From Polytrichum commune (taxonomy: Eukaryota > Streptophyta > Polytrichopsida > Polytrichales > Polytrichaceae), in the NCBI GenBank assembly GCA_950295325.1, contig OX485809.1:1738001-1802000 (forward strand): a stretch of DNA of 64,000 nt, given 5' to 3'. The translations under genes and the position numbers were made by a program. This document shows positions 10,531 to 21,320 of this stretch, piece after piece (position 1 is the stretch's first letter; each line of letters begins with the position of its first letter). The notes beneath the pieces were generated by a model. The model did no database searches, was not told the DNA's origin, and saw nothing but the letters and a program-made list of their open reading frames with translations.

Positions 10531-11589
10531 GATTGCATGACGTTGGTTATTTATTGGACAATTATGTGTATGGCTACTCACGTAGCAAGTGACAAATAGC
10601 CTCTATTACTTAATGTGCGTTTGTATAAGTTGTCGCCTAGACCATGCAACCATATCGTGAAACCTTTATAAGATAATTCTCTATTGGTTATCCTATTTCC
10701 ATGTGTTCAACCGTATCTAGCACCCTTCCTTTCATCACTTATTCAGAATTTTTTTTCTCTCTCTATGATTTTTGTAGCACAATATGCAAAGAATGTCTTC
10801 AAAATTTTCAAGCCTTTTCCAAATACGAAGTTACTATGAGATAATTTAAGTTAATGCTTTTCATATATATGTACATTATAGAAACTTATAAATGTATTTG
10901 ATATATGATGTTGTATTATCATACATCTCACAATTGTAAAAGGAATTAAGCGTATATCAATATTAAATATTAAACTCCATAAACTATAAATAACTCTCGG
11001 AGGCCAAGAATAAAACATTCATCATATTGTGTTTGCAAGTTATCCCACCCCACCGCCATAATTTACTAGCTTGGTCGGTATCATTGCCGATATTTAGTAC
11101 ACAACACCCTTAAAATCAAAAGAGTTGCATGTGTGCGACAAGACTCTTCATACATGCTTACGAGAGGGTGTTCGTCCACCTCTCTTGACAAGTTGGACAA
11201 AATTGAAATTCCCAAGTAGTAAACCCTAAATTACCTCCCATATAAGACAACTTTCATTCTATTCTTCTAAGTGCTAATCAATGCTCATGCACACAAGACA
11301 AGCTATTAACATGGAGTAGTGGTTAGTGGATCCTCGCTAACTCCTTAGCTATGTAGCTAACTATTTGTTGCCTTGACCCGGGCATCTCCCATCCTAAGAT
11401 AGAGTGTTACTACATTCCCATAAACTCCTTAACCGCGTTCCTTCCACGTGGGTATGTGAGAAAGCTTGATTGACCTCGAGGGTAGGATTTGGTCATGGGA
11501 TTTCATTAACATTTTGAGACTCAATGGGTCATCTTCATTAACGTAGCCCCATCAAACACGGTTACTTTTGAAGAATGCAATTTTAAAAA
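10531..11589. other. No gene recognised
   Basis: AT-rich; nothing beyond short uninformative frames. Confidence 0.4.
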
Positions 11590-12060
11590 CACATGCAATG
11601 AAAGGAGATTGTACTACGTGCTCAAAATATGATAACCATTCCATACTCAATAATCACCTTCAATGTGTGTGGGGGGGGGGGGGGGCTATATGACCAAACA
11701 ATGAGCACAAGAAAGCAGCCACAATTTGTTAACCTTCTCGTACTAATCACATGTTTCATATTCTACGAGAAGTGAGATAGTCAAGAAAAACAAGCATGTA
11801 AGACCCATGTAGCGTATAGCACTCTTCAATGAATTTGAAGTACTTACATGTTAAGAGAAAGGGAGTTATCATATACAAGCATACCTCTCATCCATCCAAC
11901 ATAAACAACTTGACCCCCTACAAGTTTGTTGTCAGGTCATCTCAAATGACCTCAAATAAACTAGTTTGGTACCTGTACAACTGATACCCGGTGTCAAATC
12001 AGCGTAAAAAAATAACCTCTACGTTGCATACTATTTGAGGGCTTTCATGTTTATGAATGA
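11590..12060 (+). repeat. Dispersed repeat family C, copy 2, with poly-G site
   Basis: Ordered blocks match the copy at 33465-34510: GTGCTCAAAATATGATAACCATTC, a run of about 16 G at 11668-11685, CTATATGACC, CTACGAGAAGTG, AAGACCCAT, CATACCTCTCATCCATCCAAC, ACTTGACCCCCTA, GTCAAATCA, AACCTC. The G run sits where the other copies also carry G-rich expansions. Confidence 0.7.
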
Positions 12061-14094
12061 GTGGTACGCTCATATACAATAATTCCCTCTCTCCTATAAA
12101 AGTCACGTCTCACCACTCGAGTCCTCGTTTGAGGTCCCCAATTTTTATATAAGAAATGCACAAAACCTTGTGACTCACACTTCGAGCTTTTCGTTCAACC
12201 CCCACAAGCAAACTATAGGGGTAAAATAATCATTGTCCTACACACGCTTGTGCTTGGAGACACCTGGCGAATCATGACTCCATTCACTACTCCAAAAGGA
12301 CACATGGCAAGACTCCAAGGCTTGGTGTTTCTCCTCCTTGGCGAATGTAGAGAGTACCATGCTCATCCCTTTCTCAAAAAATGCCTTTCCAATGGTCTCT
12401 AGTACGGGGACCTAATGGATATTATGGTTCGGGAGCCGAGCCTCCGGAATTTTTGATACACAATTCCTTACGCACTAATCAATTTAGTCGAGGTTTGTTT
12501 TTGAATCCGTCTCTAAATCATTTATGGTCTTCCACCTCGTATATTTCTTTGAGCGTACGCTTGGCGTGGCCCGATTGGTCCGAATTCCCGACTTCATTCG
12601 TTCCCATGCATTTTATGTTCAAGTTTTCTTAGATTCAATTCCTTGAATCCGGTTGTGGAGCTACGACTAGTGGTGGTTGCCATCACTAGTCAAACTCCCG
12701 TAGACCAAGAACGCTTATGACCCACGTGGCTCTAAACAAATCATATGCGTATTATTATCTCTCCTTTGCACTCTCATAATTCAACAACCGACCACTCGTC
12801 GGCTTCGAAGAGCCTTTCGAGATCTATCCATGAAACCAACTTGTTTGTCACCCAACTTCAAAGCTCAACCGTTTTGCAACGGACATCTAAGGTTGGGTTT
12901 ACGGGTAAGGGGTTTAGGGTCCAAGATCCCAAATCCCAAATCCAAATTTGAGCAATTCGATTGATTGAGAGTAAACAATTTGATTCAAAGAGTTTACACT
13001 ACATGCCAAATTTCCAAGTATGACAAAATAAAGTGGCACCAATGTTCTGTCAAGTATTGTCAATCTACACTCAAGAAGATACTCGATCCAGTTTGAGAAA
13101 CCAAACTTTCAGCTTTGGTCTAATCTTGAGTCCAAATGTAACATCCGTTTGAGGGGTGCTTTTGGATCCCAAGTTTATTGCACCCAAACTCTAATGCAGA
13201 CTTCCCATGCGGTTGCTAATCGTGCGCATAATCAAGTCGTTTCATATGAATGGGCACGTGTATGAAATCAAGATATACAATAATCCTAGATTTGCATCCT
13301 TCTTTTCTTTATCGATCCTCATGTAAGGTGTATGATCCAATGTGGTCACTTCCAGCTCCAAATTCAAATACATCTATGACAAAATTGGGGGTTGGATTGG
13401 GGATTGTTTCATCCACATTTAAACTACAAATCATGAAGATTGTCATTTCAAGTATCAACATCAAAATTGAAATGCAAAAGTCAAAACAAGAAGTCAATGG
13501 GAAGGATTCTTAGGTATTCTCTTTAAGCAATTACATAGACCTTTGCAATTGTGTCAACCACTAAACCTTGGACAATGTCTCTATTTTGAGCACATACACC
13601 AATCTCATCGTAACACTTGCGAGTTCGGTGTTTGCTCTTGACTCTAATCTTTGCTATATACCACTAAAATTTCGTAAGATTATTTTGACTTCATGTACTT
13701 GTAATGTGGGGCCCCGGGATTCAATGTGAAGATGCTCGAATCTTGCCTAGGATCTACATCTCGGTGAGGCTTTTGATTGAATCCAAACTCCCAACTAGGT
13801 TGGTAGGCTTGAACAACAACAGCCATTTGAATAAATTTATACGTAGGTGTCCAATAAGAAGAGTGACGATATAATGCCCACATAACTTATGTCGAAAGAC
13901 TCGCCTCAACTGCATGGTTAACTTAATTGTATCGTATCTAACTTTAAACTCCCGCCTTTAAACTTGTGTCTTGTATTCTCGATGCATGGAAATGTGACTT
14001 GCACACTAGTACTACTAAACTAAGGCACATACATTGATCTTGTGCATATGTATGTACTTAGGTGACATGTGGCAATGTTCAATGTAGTTAAGAT
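12061..14094. other. No gene recognised
   Basis: Frames of 60-90 codons exist on both strands, for example 12381-12632 and 13250-13513, without recognisable domains, splice partners or copies. No repeat structure was identified. Confidence 0.4.
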
Positions 14095-14160
14095 CGGACA
14101 CCAAAAAAACGTGTTACAATGAGACTGGACTATGTGCTCTACATAAGTACACCATTCTAG
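14095..14160 (+). repeat. Dispersed repeat family C, short copy
   Basis: GGACACCAAAAAAACGTGTTACAATGAGACTGGACTATGTGCTC-type block only; the rest of the family is absent. Confidence 0.45.
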
Positions 14161-15247
14161 GTTCACTACCTAGTGCACACAATTGTGAGGGCCCATGTGA
14201 TCGTCGAGCCCCTCAAGGTCTAAGCCTATTTTTGTACATAATAAAACACATTGTTTGTGAACTACACAATGAAGGCTACGAGGCTAGAAAGTAAAAAATT
14301 GTGAAGCATTTGTTGGTTTGCAAAATTCAATAAACCCCTCATTAATCAAGATCACGTAGCTTTATGTTTTAACTCTTTTGATGTTCTAAGCACATGTATT
14401 GTAGGTTCATGACGTATCAATACACAAGAGCTTGTTATGCAAGTATATGGATGATACAGAGAGAGACATTAGTGTAAGTACAAAGTAAAACCAATTTCAC
14501 ACATGTACGGATAAAGTTTGTATGGTATATACATAATTATGAAGAGGTTATTTTTTTTGGTTCAAGTTTCATGTAGTTGCGACTTGGTTAAATTCTTATA
14601 AATTATGGACGTTTCAATAAATCACGGGACATTGTAGGGTCGAAGTTATGTGTAAGTTGTATGAATGTCGTCTACAAAATATTACCTATTTACAAGTTTC
14701 GATTCTTGGGATGGGAAAGTTGGATGCGGGGAACTTTTTTAAGTCAAGGGTTTTGTGATTCCGTTGCAAGGGTGAAAATGGTTCACCAATTGCATATATG
14801 TTTTCTTAGAAAATTTTGTTATAATAAGAATATATCCTTATAATTATTTAATTGTTCTTGATCATAATTTAATACATATGCCATCTATTGCCTTCCCGCC
14901 TCCCTCCACCCCCTCTAACACTAACACACACAAAGGAGGAAAACATATTTTGTTTGCGTCTCCATCCACCTTCTAGAATTGTCTAGTTGGATTGAAATGT
15001 TATGTAGGGACATTGAAGGCTAAAGAGGAAAATACAATCTTCACTTTGACGTCTAAAACTTTTACATCTCAACTAAGAGACACTTGAAAACCAAATTTTC
15101 ATGATTTACAACTAATAATCGAATGACGTAATTTGCCTTCTCATTAGACATGCCAAAACTGTACATGGAGTTGAAGGTACCCGTTATAGGGCCACACACC
15201 TTAGTTGTGTCATGTCCAACTTAACATGTTAAGGCCGAGACATACTT

Positions 15248-15255
<8 letters not shown>
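14161..15255. other. No gene recognised
   Basis: AT-rich with short frames only; no terminal repeats seen. Confidence 0.4.
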
Positions 15256-15278
<23 letters not shown>

Positions 15279-15279
15279 T
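15256..15279. repeat. (CT)n microsatellite
   Basis: About twelve CT repeats just ahead of a dispersed repeat at 15282. Confidence 0.9.
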
Positions 15280-15281
15280 AG

Positions 15282-15510
15282 TAATCACCTCTGCCTGACC
15301 ATACCAATGTACATACTTGCATTGTAATCTTGTGATTCTCGACATGTGCATGGTTGGGAATTTGTGTGAACAATCCTAAGTTTACAAACACGCCATCCTT
15401 AGCGTTCAAATGTGCCATAAGATTACCGATGTGCCGATTTTCTTTTATAACTTGTTGTATAGGACCAAATTGTTTTAGGCAACACTTAAACAGCAGGTGA
15501 AACACATCTT
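15282..15510 (-). repeat. Dispersed repeat family H, copy 1, with coding-like frame
   Basis: Matches 39174-39400 (GTAATCAC, TGCCTGACCATACCA, TGTACAT, GATTTTCTTT, TTTTAGACA/TTTTAGGCA). Read on the minus strand, both copies end in a peptide-like TMVWSG..DY or TLVWSG..DY and a stop. This copy has an open frame of 95 codons (15278-15565); the other is broken by stops. It could be the tail of a degenerate transposon gene, but no family is recognised. Confidence 0.5.
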
Positions 15511-15641
15511 CTCTTCTTGATGTGTGGGAACTTGACTCGCATAGGTGCTGGTAAATCACCGACACTATAAAACAAGTATGGCAAATGGGTGTTTTTCAGA
15601 TAATTTTATTTTTCCCTCTTTGCACTCGCATCCCGTAGGAC

Positions 15642-15868
15642 CAGTGATCGGGGAGATTTTGGGGCATAATCGGTTGAGATCCTAGTGTTTGCAAATCCAA
15701 CCGGTTACATGTTGACATCCTCTGGTTTTGCCTTTATTAAATTAGGGTATATTCTATAAATTCCTCTAAAACAATCAGTAATTCTCCTGCAGTCTTGAAC
15801 TTCAACCAATTATTTCTCAAACTCAACCGGTTCATCTGTAACTAACTGCCGGTTCTCCCCGATCATTG
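15642..15868 (+). mobile_element. hAT-type MITE, family Z copy 2
   Basis: The element starts CAGTGATCGGGGAGA and ends TCTCCCCGATCATTG, a 15-bp inverted repeat with one mismatch. Perfect 8-bp duplications CGTAGGAC flank it at 15634-15641 and 15869-15876. CA-starting ends plus an 8-bp duplication define a hAT-superfamily element. The interior has AACCGGTT-type motifs near both ends and no coding capacity. Confidence 0.92.
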
Positions 15869-16688
15869 CGTAGGACACGAAACACACAACTAGTGCAAGA
15901 CGATTAGCAAAGCCAAACCATGCGCCTCGTGATGTTCGAAGCCCATATGACTCTCTCATCCATTATATATATAAATTTTTAAATTTTTAAAAAGAGTGAA
16001 GATTTCGAAACCCATCGAAAGGTCACATACGTCCCCTGAATCGTGTCGACAATCGAGCCCACAATGGTTGGCACACTTTGGACATGCAGTGTCCAACCTC
16101 TTTGAAACACATGTCGGTTTGGTGCATGTTGGTTCTTAATTAGATGCACATGACACTCCACATATAACTTAAGCGCATACATACCCACCCACTCGAACAC
16201 ATGCAGGTGTCCATAATATTATTGCCATTGTTGGTGTTGGAAGAAGAATATAACTTACATGTTATGGTACTTGGGCCCTTTCGTTCCGTGCGGGTGGTGG
16301 GCAATGATGGAGACCAAACGCATGCCAACTGACATACCTATCCGGAACGCCACTTACCTTACCTTAATGCAAGTAAACTCCCCCCCCCCCCCCCCCCCCC
16401 CAAATGCATCGTCAGCACGCCAGCATACCATAGAATAGTGATGGAGCCACCTGAATTAACTGGCAAACCCTAGACGCGACAAACGCGGTTAAGCGTAATT
16501 TAATCGCCGCGTTGCATTTGTGGGGTCGGTGGCTCGGAATTTGGGGAGCAAGGGGCATGGGTCGTGAGTCAGAGCCATGCGGGGCCGAGTGAGTGTATTG
16601 TTCGTTTTCCTTTCTTTTCCTTTTTCCTTTATTTCCTCCTGGTCTCCGGGGTTGCCCGCAGTTGGAAGTTTGGGAGGCAAGTCCGTCC
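15869..16688. other. No gene recognised; poly-C tract
   Basis: A 20-base C run at 16381-16400 is the only notable feature. Frames on both strands around 16489-16911 run into the MITE at 16689 and carry no motif. Confidence 0.45.
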
Positions 16689-17193
16689 GGGCCACTTCAC
16701 ACACGCACGAGCCACGAGCCGTGACCGTGAAAGCCGTGAGAGCCCAAAAGGAAGTGTCCGAAGGCCGTGCCGAAACACCTTCAAAGTCATGTCGTGTGGT
16801 CACGGATTCTCGAGTGTTAGTGTGAAGTCCTATGTGACCGGGCCCTCAATCAAATGCTATGTTAATGAATTTTCATTCGTGCGGGCCCTCACGCATGATG
16901 TAATAGAATGAATCAACGGTTGTGAGCGTTCGGAGTGTCGTGGTCTCTTGGTTCAATGTTAGGTCTACCTCCAAGAGGTGGTTTTTGGAAATAGTCCAAG
17001 TGACTATGAAACACGATCCATGTGACGCCACGTAGGAATCGATGTAGACTTTATATCCATCTTGCCTTCACTTATTATGTTGGTCCCTCAAGCGTAGTGT
17101 GAAGCGAACGTGGACCGGCTCTGCCTTTTCCACCAATGAGAGGGCTCGAAGTATATTGGTCACGGGCTCTCAGTCTCGTGGGTGAAGTGGCCC
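16689..17193. mobile_element. Tourist-like MITE, family A copy 2
   Basis: The left end is GGGCCACTTCACACACG and the right end is GTGAAGTGGCCC, with TTA at 17194-17196 directly after. The left flank is TCC, so that side of the duplication has decayed. It matches the family A copy at 25120-25603 over its length in the same orientation. A family B element begins immediately after the shared TTA. Confidence 0.82.
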
Positions 17194-17196
17194 TTA

Positions 17197-17776
17197 GGGC
17201 GGCTTCACACTATGGTCGTCCAAGTCGAGAGGCCGTGGGAATCAATGCCCAAACTATGCTGAGAGAGTCCAAAGAAATGGGTTGAAAATAGCCAATAAAA
17301 TATAGGAATTGGAGCCTTCGGCCATGCGAAGTGTGAAGCCTCCAAAGGCCAAGCCCAAAATCCAAACCTTTGGCCATGAACTCCCATGGCCTCTCGACTT
17401 GGATGGCCATAGTGTGAAGCCTCCAAAGGCCAAGCCCAAAGTCCAAAAAAAGAAGGAGCATCCCACTTGAATCCCGGCCCAAAACAACCCCTCCAATCCA
17501 ACGGCCAAGATCCTAACAACTTTTAAATTTTGTATGAAAAAAAACCAACGGCCTTTCGACCATAGTTCGGGTTTTCATTCATGTCCGACCCAAACTTCCT
17601 TCGAGAGTCCGTCGCCTTGGTCAAAAAGTATTGCCATGTAGGCATTTTAGAGAGTGGCAACCTTTGGATTTTGGCCTCTAGTGTGAAGGATCAAGAGGCC
17701 AAATTCTCGGTTCCTTGTAATAGGATTGATGGAAATCAATGGCCTCTCCACCTTTGGCCATAGTGTGAAGCGGCTC
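17197..17776. mobile_element. Tourist-like MITE, family B copy 1
   Basis: The ends are GGGCGGCTTCACACTATGG and CCATAGTGTGAAGCGGCTC, with TTA on both sides (17194-17196, 17777-17779), typical of PIF/Harbinger. Internally, GTGTGAAGCCTCCAAAGGCC occurs twice about 80 bp apart, a small tandem duplication also present in the copy at 24558. Overlapping open frames on the minus strand across this unit are repeat-driven. Confidence 0.85.
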
Positions 17777-17933
17777 TTAGATGATCGAAAATCAACATGG
17801 GAACATGATGTTAAGGAGGTGAATTTTTTGAATTAATGTGTGCAAGATTTTAAGACGTGGGTTTTGAATGGGGTGTTAGTTTTAGCACCATGATCTAGAT
17901 ACCTTATGTGTGTTGACAGTTGCACTACACGAT

Positions 17934-18055
17934 CAACGAACAAGGAGAACCAACTGTTGGTTACATATGAACATGTTGTGTGTGAGAAACAACTAGTTGA
18001 AGTTCAAGACTTCAAGAATATATACAAAGACTTCAAGCCATTTCCATAAAGGTTT
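17934..18055 (-). mobile_element. hAT-type MITE, family Z fragment
   Basis: Begins CAACGAACAAGGAGAACCAAC, the family Z end, followed by the shared GTTGAAGTTCAAGACTTCA segment. The far end is missing, so no target duplication can be shown. Confidence 0.55.
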
Positions 18056-18544
18056 GACAGTGTTGTCTAGAGCCCACCTCCCAAAAGAGGCATAACTCCT
18101 CATGCTACAACATGGTCCGCCGTGTTAAGCATTTGGATAACGGGCTCACGTTCATGCCGGTACAATGTGTGGGCGTAATTTTTCTTTCTTCTTTCTTTGA
18201 CAGTGTTGTCCAATTTGTACCACATTATATCCAAACATCATATAATCTAACAATTTATGACACCTGGACAGCCCAACGGATCATATTTTTTCTAGACTAC
18301 AATATGCTCACACTTATACACTTGAACCACCCTATATCTATACTACATCATTTATGGTACTTAGTGTCATATGCATAATAGTGTCACTTACCCTACTTTG
18401 AGGCATATACTATGTTATACTAACAATCACCAACTTCATCATTAGTGTCACCTCATGACACTTGGCGTTCAAGTGTTCTTACCAATATCTTGGCATGAGT
18501 ATGTCCAATAATGTTACGAGGTATATGACTATATTACACAATGG
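18056..18544. other. No gene recognised; scattered family M-like fragments
   Basis: TTAGTGTCAT and TAGTGTCACTTACC near 18361-18392 recall the ends of family M but no complete inverted pair was found. An 88-codon frame at 18112-18378 has no motif. Confidence 0.35.
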
Positions 18545-18685
18545 TCGACAAGTTATACACAAGTGACACTTGGCATTAGTATGCTCAAGAATATCTTCCT
18601 CTTGCATAGCTAAAGTTAAACACATGACATTTTCCATTACTATAGTCAATGATATCTTCTTCTTGCACATTAAAACTTAAAATTA
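18545..18685. repeat. Two-unit tandem repeat of about 62 bp
   Basis: The unit GACACTTGGCATTAGTATG...TATCTTCCTCTTGCA...TTAAACACAT is followed by a diverged second unit (GACATTTTCCATTACTATA...TATCTTCTTCTTGCA...). Confidence 0.6.
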
Positions 18686-19039
18686 TCATCTCAAGTATCC
18701 TAGTGTGTTGTCCTATATGTCATAATGTTAAAAATTAAAAGGCAATCAACTTTAAAAAATTTACTTATGTTGACAAATACTATCATATTGGCAATTAGCC
18801 AACATGGCACTTTGAAACCTCCAAGCATCTAGCATAGGCCCTTTCCAAATACCATACTACCTTTACTACCTATTCTATTTATAGCAATTCAATGATTAAT
18901 TATTTAAATGTAAGATACAACAATCCCAGATTTCAAAGAAATTTTCATTTGTCCATATTCATTTTCGAGGTTTAAAGAAAAACAATTTCCCCTAGATTGC
19001 TCTTTTCCTTAAATAATGAAATTAGTGGCAAATTGGTAA
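18686..19039. other. No gene recognised
   Basis: AT-rich; nothing supported. Confidence 0.4.
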
Positions 19040-19356
19040 CACTAGTAGAAAACTATGCCGAAAAGAACCGCAGCCAAATTTGACCAACCTGATCTGTAAT
19101 CGTTAAACGACTACAAATTTGTTTGTTTTGTTTACCGACTAAAATTTTAGGAGTTTGGGGGCACGTGATATACCGTTGGAAAGGTCTTGAAAACACCTTT
19201 CCAATGGTATATTACACGCCCCCCAAAAAATCAAAATCCAATCATAAAACAAGAAAAGAAAAGTGTGTGGTCATTTAGCAACTGCACATCAGGATGGTCA
19301 AAAGAACTGCAACCAATTTTGGATGCGGTGTTTTTGAGCATATTTTTCTACTAGTG
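19040..19356. mobile_element. CACTA-type (En/Spm) foldback MITE
   Basis: The left end CACTAGTAGAAAACTATGCC and the right end, which reads CACTAGTAGAAAAATATGCT on the other strand, match the known CACTA consensus. The flanks TAA and TGA are a near-match 3-bp duplication. The whole 317-bp element is an imperfect palindrome; the centre pairs GATATACCGTTGGAAAGGT with its partner ACCTTTCCAATGGTATAT. There is no coding capacity. Confidence 0.88.
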
Positions 19357-19505
19357 TGAAGATACTACAATAGTGTACATGACACTAAACAACATAGTTT
19401 TCTACGAGTGTGAAGATACTACAATAACGCATGTGACACTAAATAACATAGTTTTTTTCTACGAGTGTAAAGATACTACAATAGTGTACGTGACATTGAA
19501 TACCA
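19357..19505. repeat. Three-unit tandem repeat of about 55 bp
   Basis: The unit GAAGATACTACAATAGTGTA...TGACACTAAA.AACATAGTTTTCTACGAGTGT recurs three times with small changes, starting at the right tip of the CACTA MITE. The unit ends (CTACGAGTGT) resemble the MITE tip (CTACTAGTGT), suggesting the array grew from it. Confidence 0.75.
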
Positions 19506-20029
19506 TAAACATTGGACTCTTCCACAAGAAAATCCCATAGTCGTAATAAGTGAGTTCACCTATCGTCACTTTGATAATGAATAAGATGTTTAGAAGAACT
19601 CTCATGACTATGTGGAAAATGGCTTTGGCCTCGATCAAGGACGTGCTAATAAAATATGGGATTGTTTTAGAAAAGTAGCCAAGGAGTTGGTAAGTTTTGG
19701 GGATGATGCCATACAACAAGTGGGTTTTAGAAAGAAAAGGCCAATTAACAACATATTTGGAACATCCCAAACTAAGTGCGTGGCCATATTGCACCAAACT
19801 CAAATTGGTCACCATGGAACTAATATGTAATAGGGTTTCAACCCAATCCCGAAGTCTCGGCCCTTCATATTCTCAATTTTTTTTTTACCATGGACGACGG
19901 GACGGAGACATTTAACACTGTTGATTTTTTTACCGTGGATGGTGGGATGATAGCATTTAACACATAGAATCTAAACCCTCTTTTGCATGCATGACCTAAG
20001 ATAGACGTGCCAAATTACTTATGATAGTT
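19506..20029. other. No gene recognised
   Basis: Two frames near 19612-19915 (about 70 codons, plus strand) and one at 19459-19815 (minus) overlap the same bases without motifs. TTTACCRTGGAYGRYGGGAYG occurs twice near 19890 and 19930 as a short repeat. Confidence 0.35.
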
Positions 20030-20400
20030 GAGTGGACACCCATAGTTGAGTGGTATATGGTTAGGCATGTCTCCAAGAATTGGTTACCAAAAAACCTATG
20101 TGTTTAAAATAGACTGGATTGCGTGCTCGAAATATGATAAAGCATTCAATGTTCAATAGTTAACATAATTGAGAGACCTAAATAACCAGTTAATGAACCC
20201 AAGAATATTAACATTGATAAGACATTCATATGAGCTCCAAAACTTATGAAGAAAGTAACCACGACCCCGGTTTAGATTTGCTAGCAATTTCTACTAATCA
20301 CGTGTTTAGGAGAAGTGGGGTAGTAAAAAAAGAAGTAACTATTCAAGACCCATCTAGCTTATTACATAACTCCCATTATCCATCTTAGCTTCATTTCTAA
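20030..20400 (+). repeat. Dispersed repeat family C, copy 4
   Basis: Ordered family blocks: ACCAAAAAACCTATGTGTTTAAA, GACTGGATTGCGTGCTC, AATATGATAAAGCATTC, AGTTAACATAATTGAGAG (poly-G site unexpanded here), TATGAAGAAAGTAACC, GAGAAGTGGGGTAG, AAGACCCATCTAGCTTA. Confidence 0.65.
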
Positions 20401-21182
20401 AACGGACAAAAAGCACGGGCCGGTCCGGAACTCGGAGTCACAACCACATATGATTAACACTTATCATCTTCACAAAAGTGAGGTTGCATTTGAAGACCGT
20501 GTCACCATCATCCACTTTCAATCTCTCTCTCTCTCTCTCTCAAGCGGGCTTCAAGATAGACTTGCTTGTAAGAAGCCTAATAAGTCAAGTATGTATAATC
20601 CGATACGTGGACTTGTCATAAGGCGGCCAATTTTGGAACCGGCTCGGGGACCTTCGCCCTTTGGAATTGGATTCGATTAAATGGCGTTGAAAGTATGTGT
20701 GTCTTGTCGGTTCCATTCATAGCCCTAAAGCAAATCATGGCACTAAGTTTGGTGCGATTCCCTACGCAAAATAGGTGATTGGCCCCGACCATTAACCCTT
20801 CAATGCATCGGTGTATGTTCTATGTTCTACATAGCCAATTGTTCATCTAGTAGCATAAATGTCATCAAAATATGTCATAGGTTTTCATTTATGAAGGCGC
20901 AATACCATACATAATTCTCAAATTTTGTTCAGGAGTCGATTGGGTATCATTTTCAACCTGTTTTGAGTACATGTGGATGACTCGCCGCCCCTGTTGCTCG
21001 TCATGCACTTCCCCTCTTGTCGGTTATATAATCCATAATTTCGTATGCACGCCCCAACATGTATTAAAATCATATATGATGTGTATTTTAATCTAACTCA
21101 TTTATACGACCCTAAAACTCATGATATCCATTTCACATATACGTATGTTGCAATTCAAACATTGATCAATGGGTTCAATTTA
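20401..21182. other. No gene recognised; short CT repeat
   Basis: CT repeats near 20520-20541. No gene or terminal repeat supported. Confidence 0.4.
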
Positions 21183-21320
21183 GGGGGGAGTGCTACACTA
21201 TGAGCAATGAGCAATGAGAAATGAGTGACGACCTATAACTTGTGAGCGGTGAGGAAGGCAAATTTTATGGCAATAGGTCCACTAGTATCCTATAACCATG
21301 TTGTTTTGGCTCAAAGAACA
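21183..21320 (-). mobile_element. Solo end of the Mutator-like element family found at 58351-63369
   Basis: GGGGGGAGTGCTACACTATGAGCAATGAGCAATGAG and onward through TTGTGAGCGGTGAGGAAGG, GGCAATAGGTCC and TAGTATCCTATAACC matches the inverted right terminal region of the 5-kb element (63250-63369). No opposite end was found nearby, so this is an isolated or deeply deleted copy. Confidence 0.7.

Noticed and set aside
17205-17519. Three overlapping minus-strand frames of 84-104 codons with repeated FGLWAWPLEASH-like peptide
   Set aside because: They lie wholly in the family B MITE and its internal duplication; the same happens at 24645-25079.
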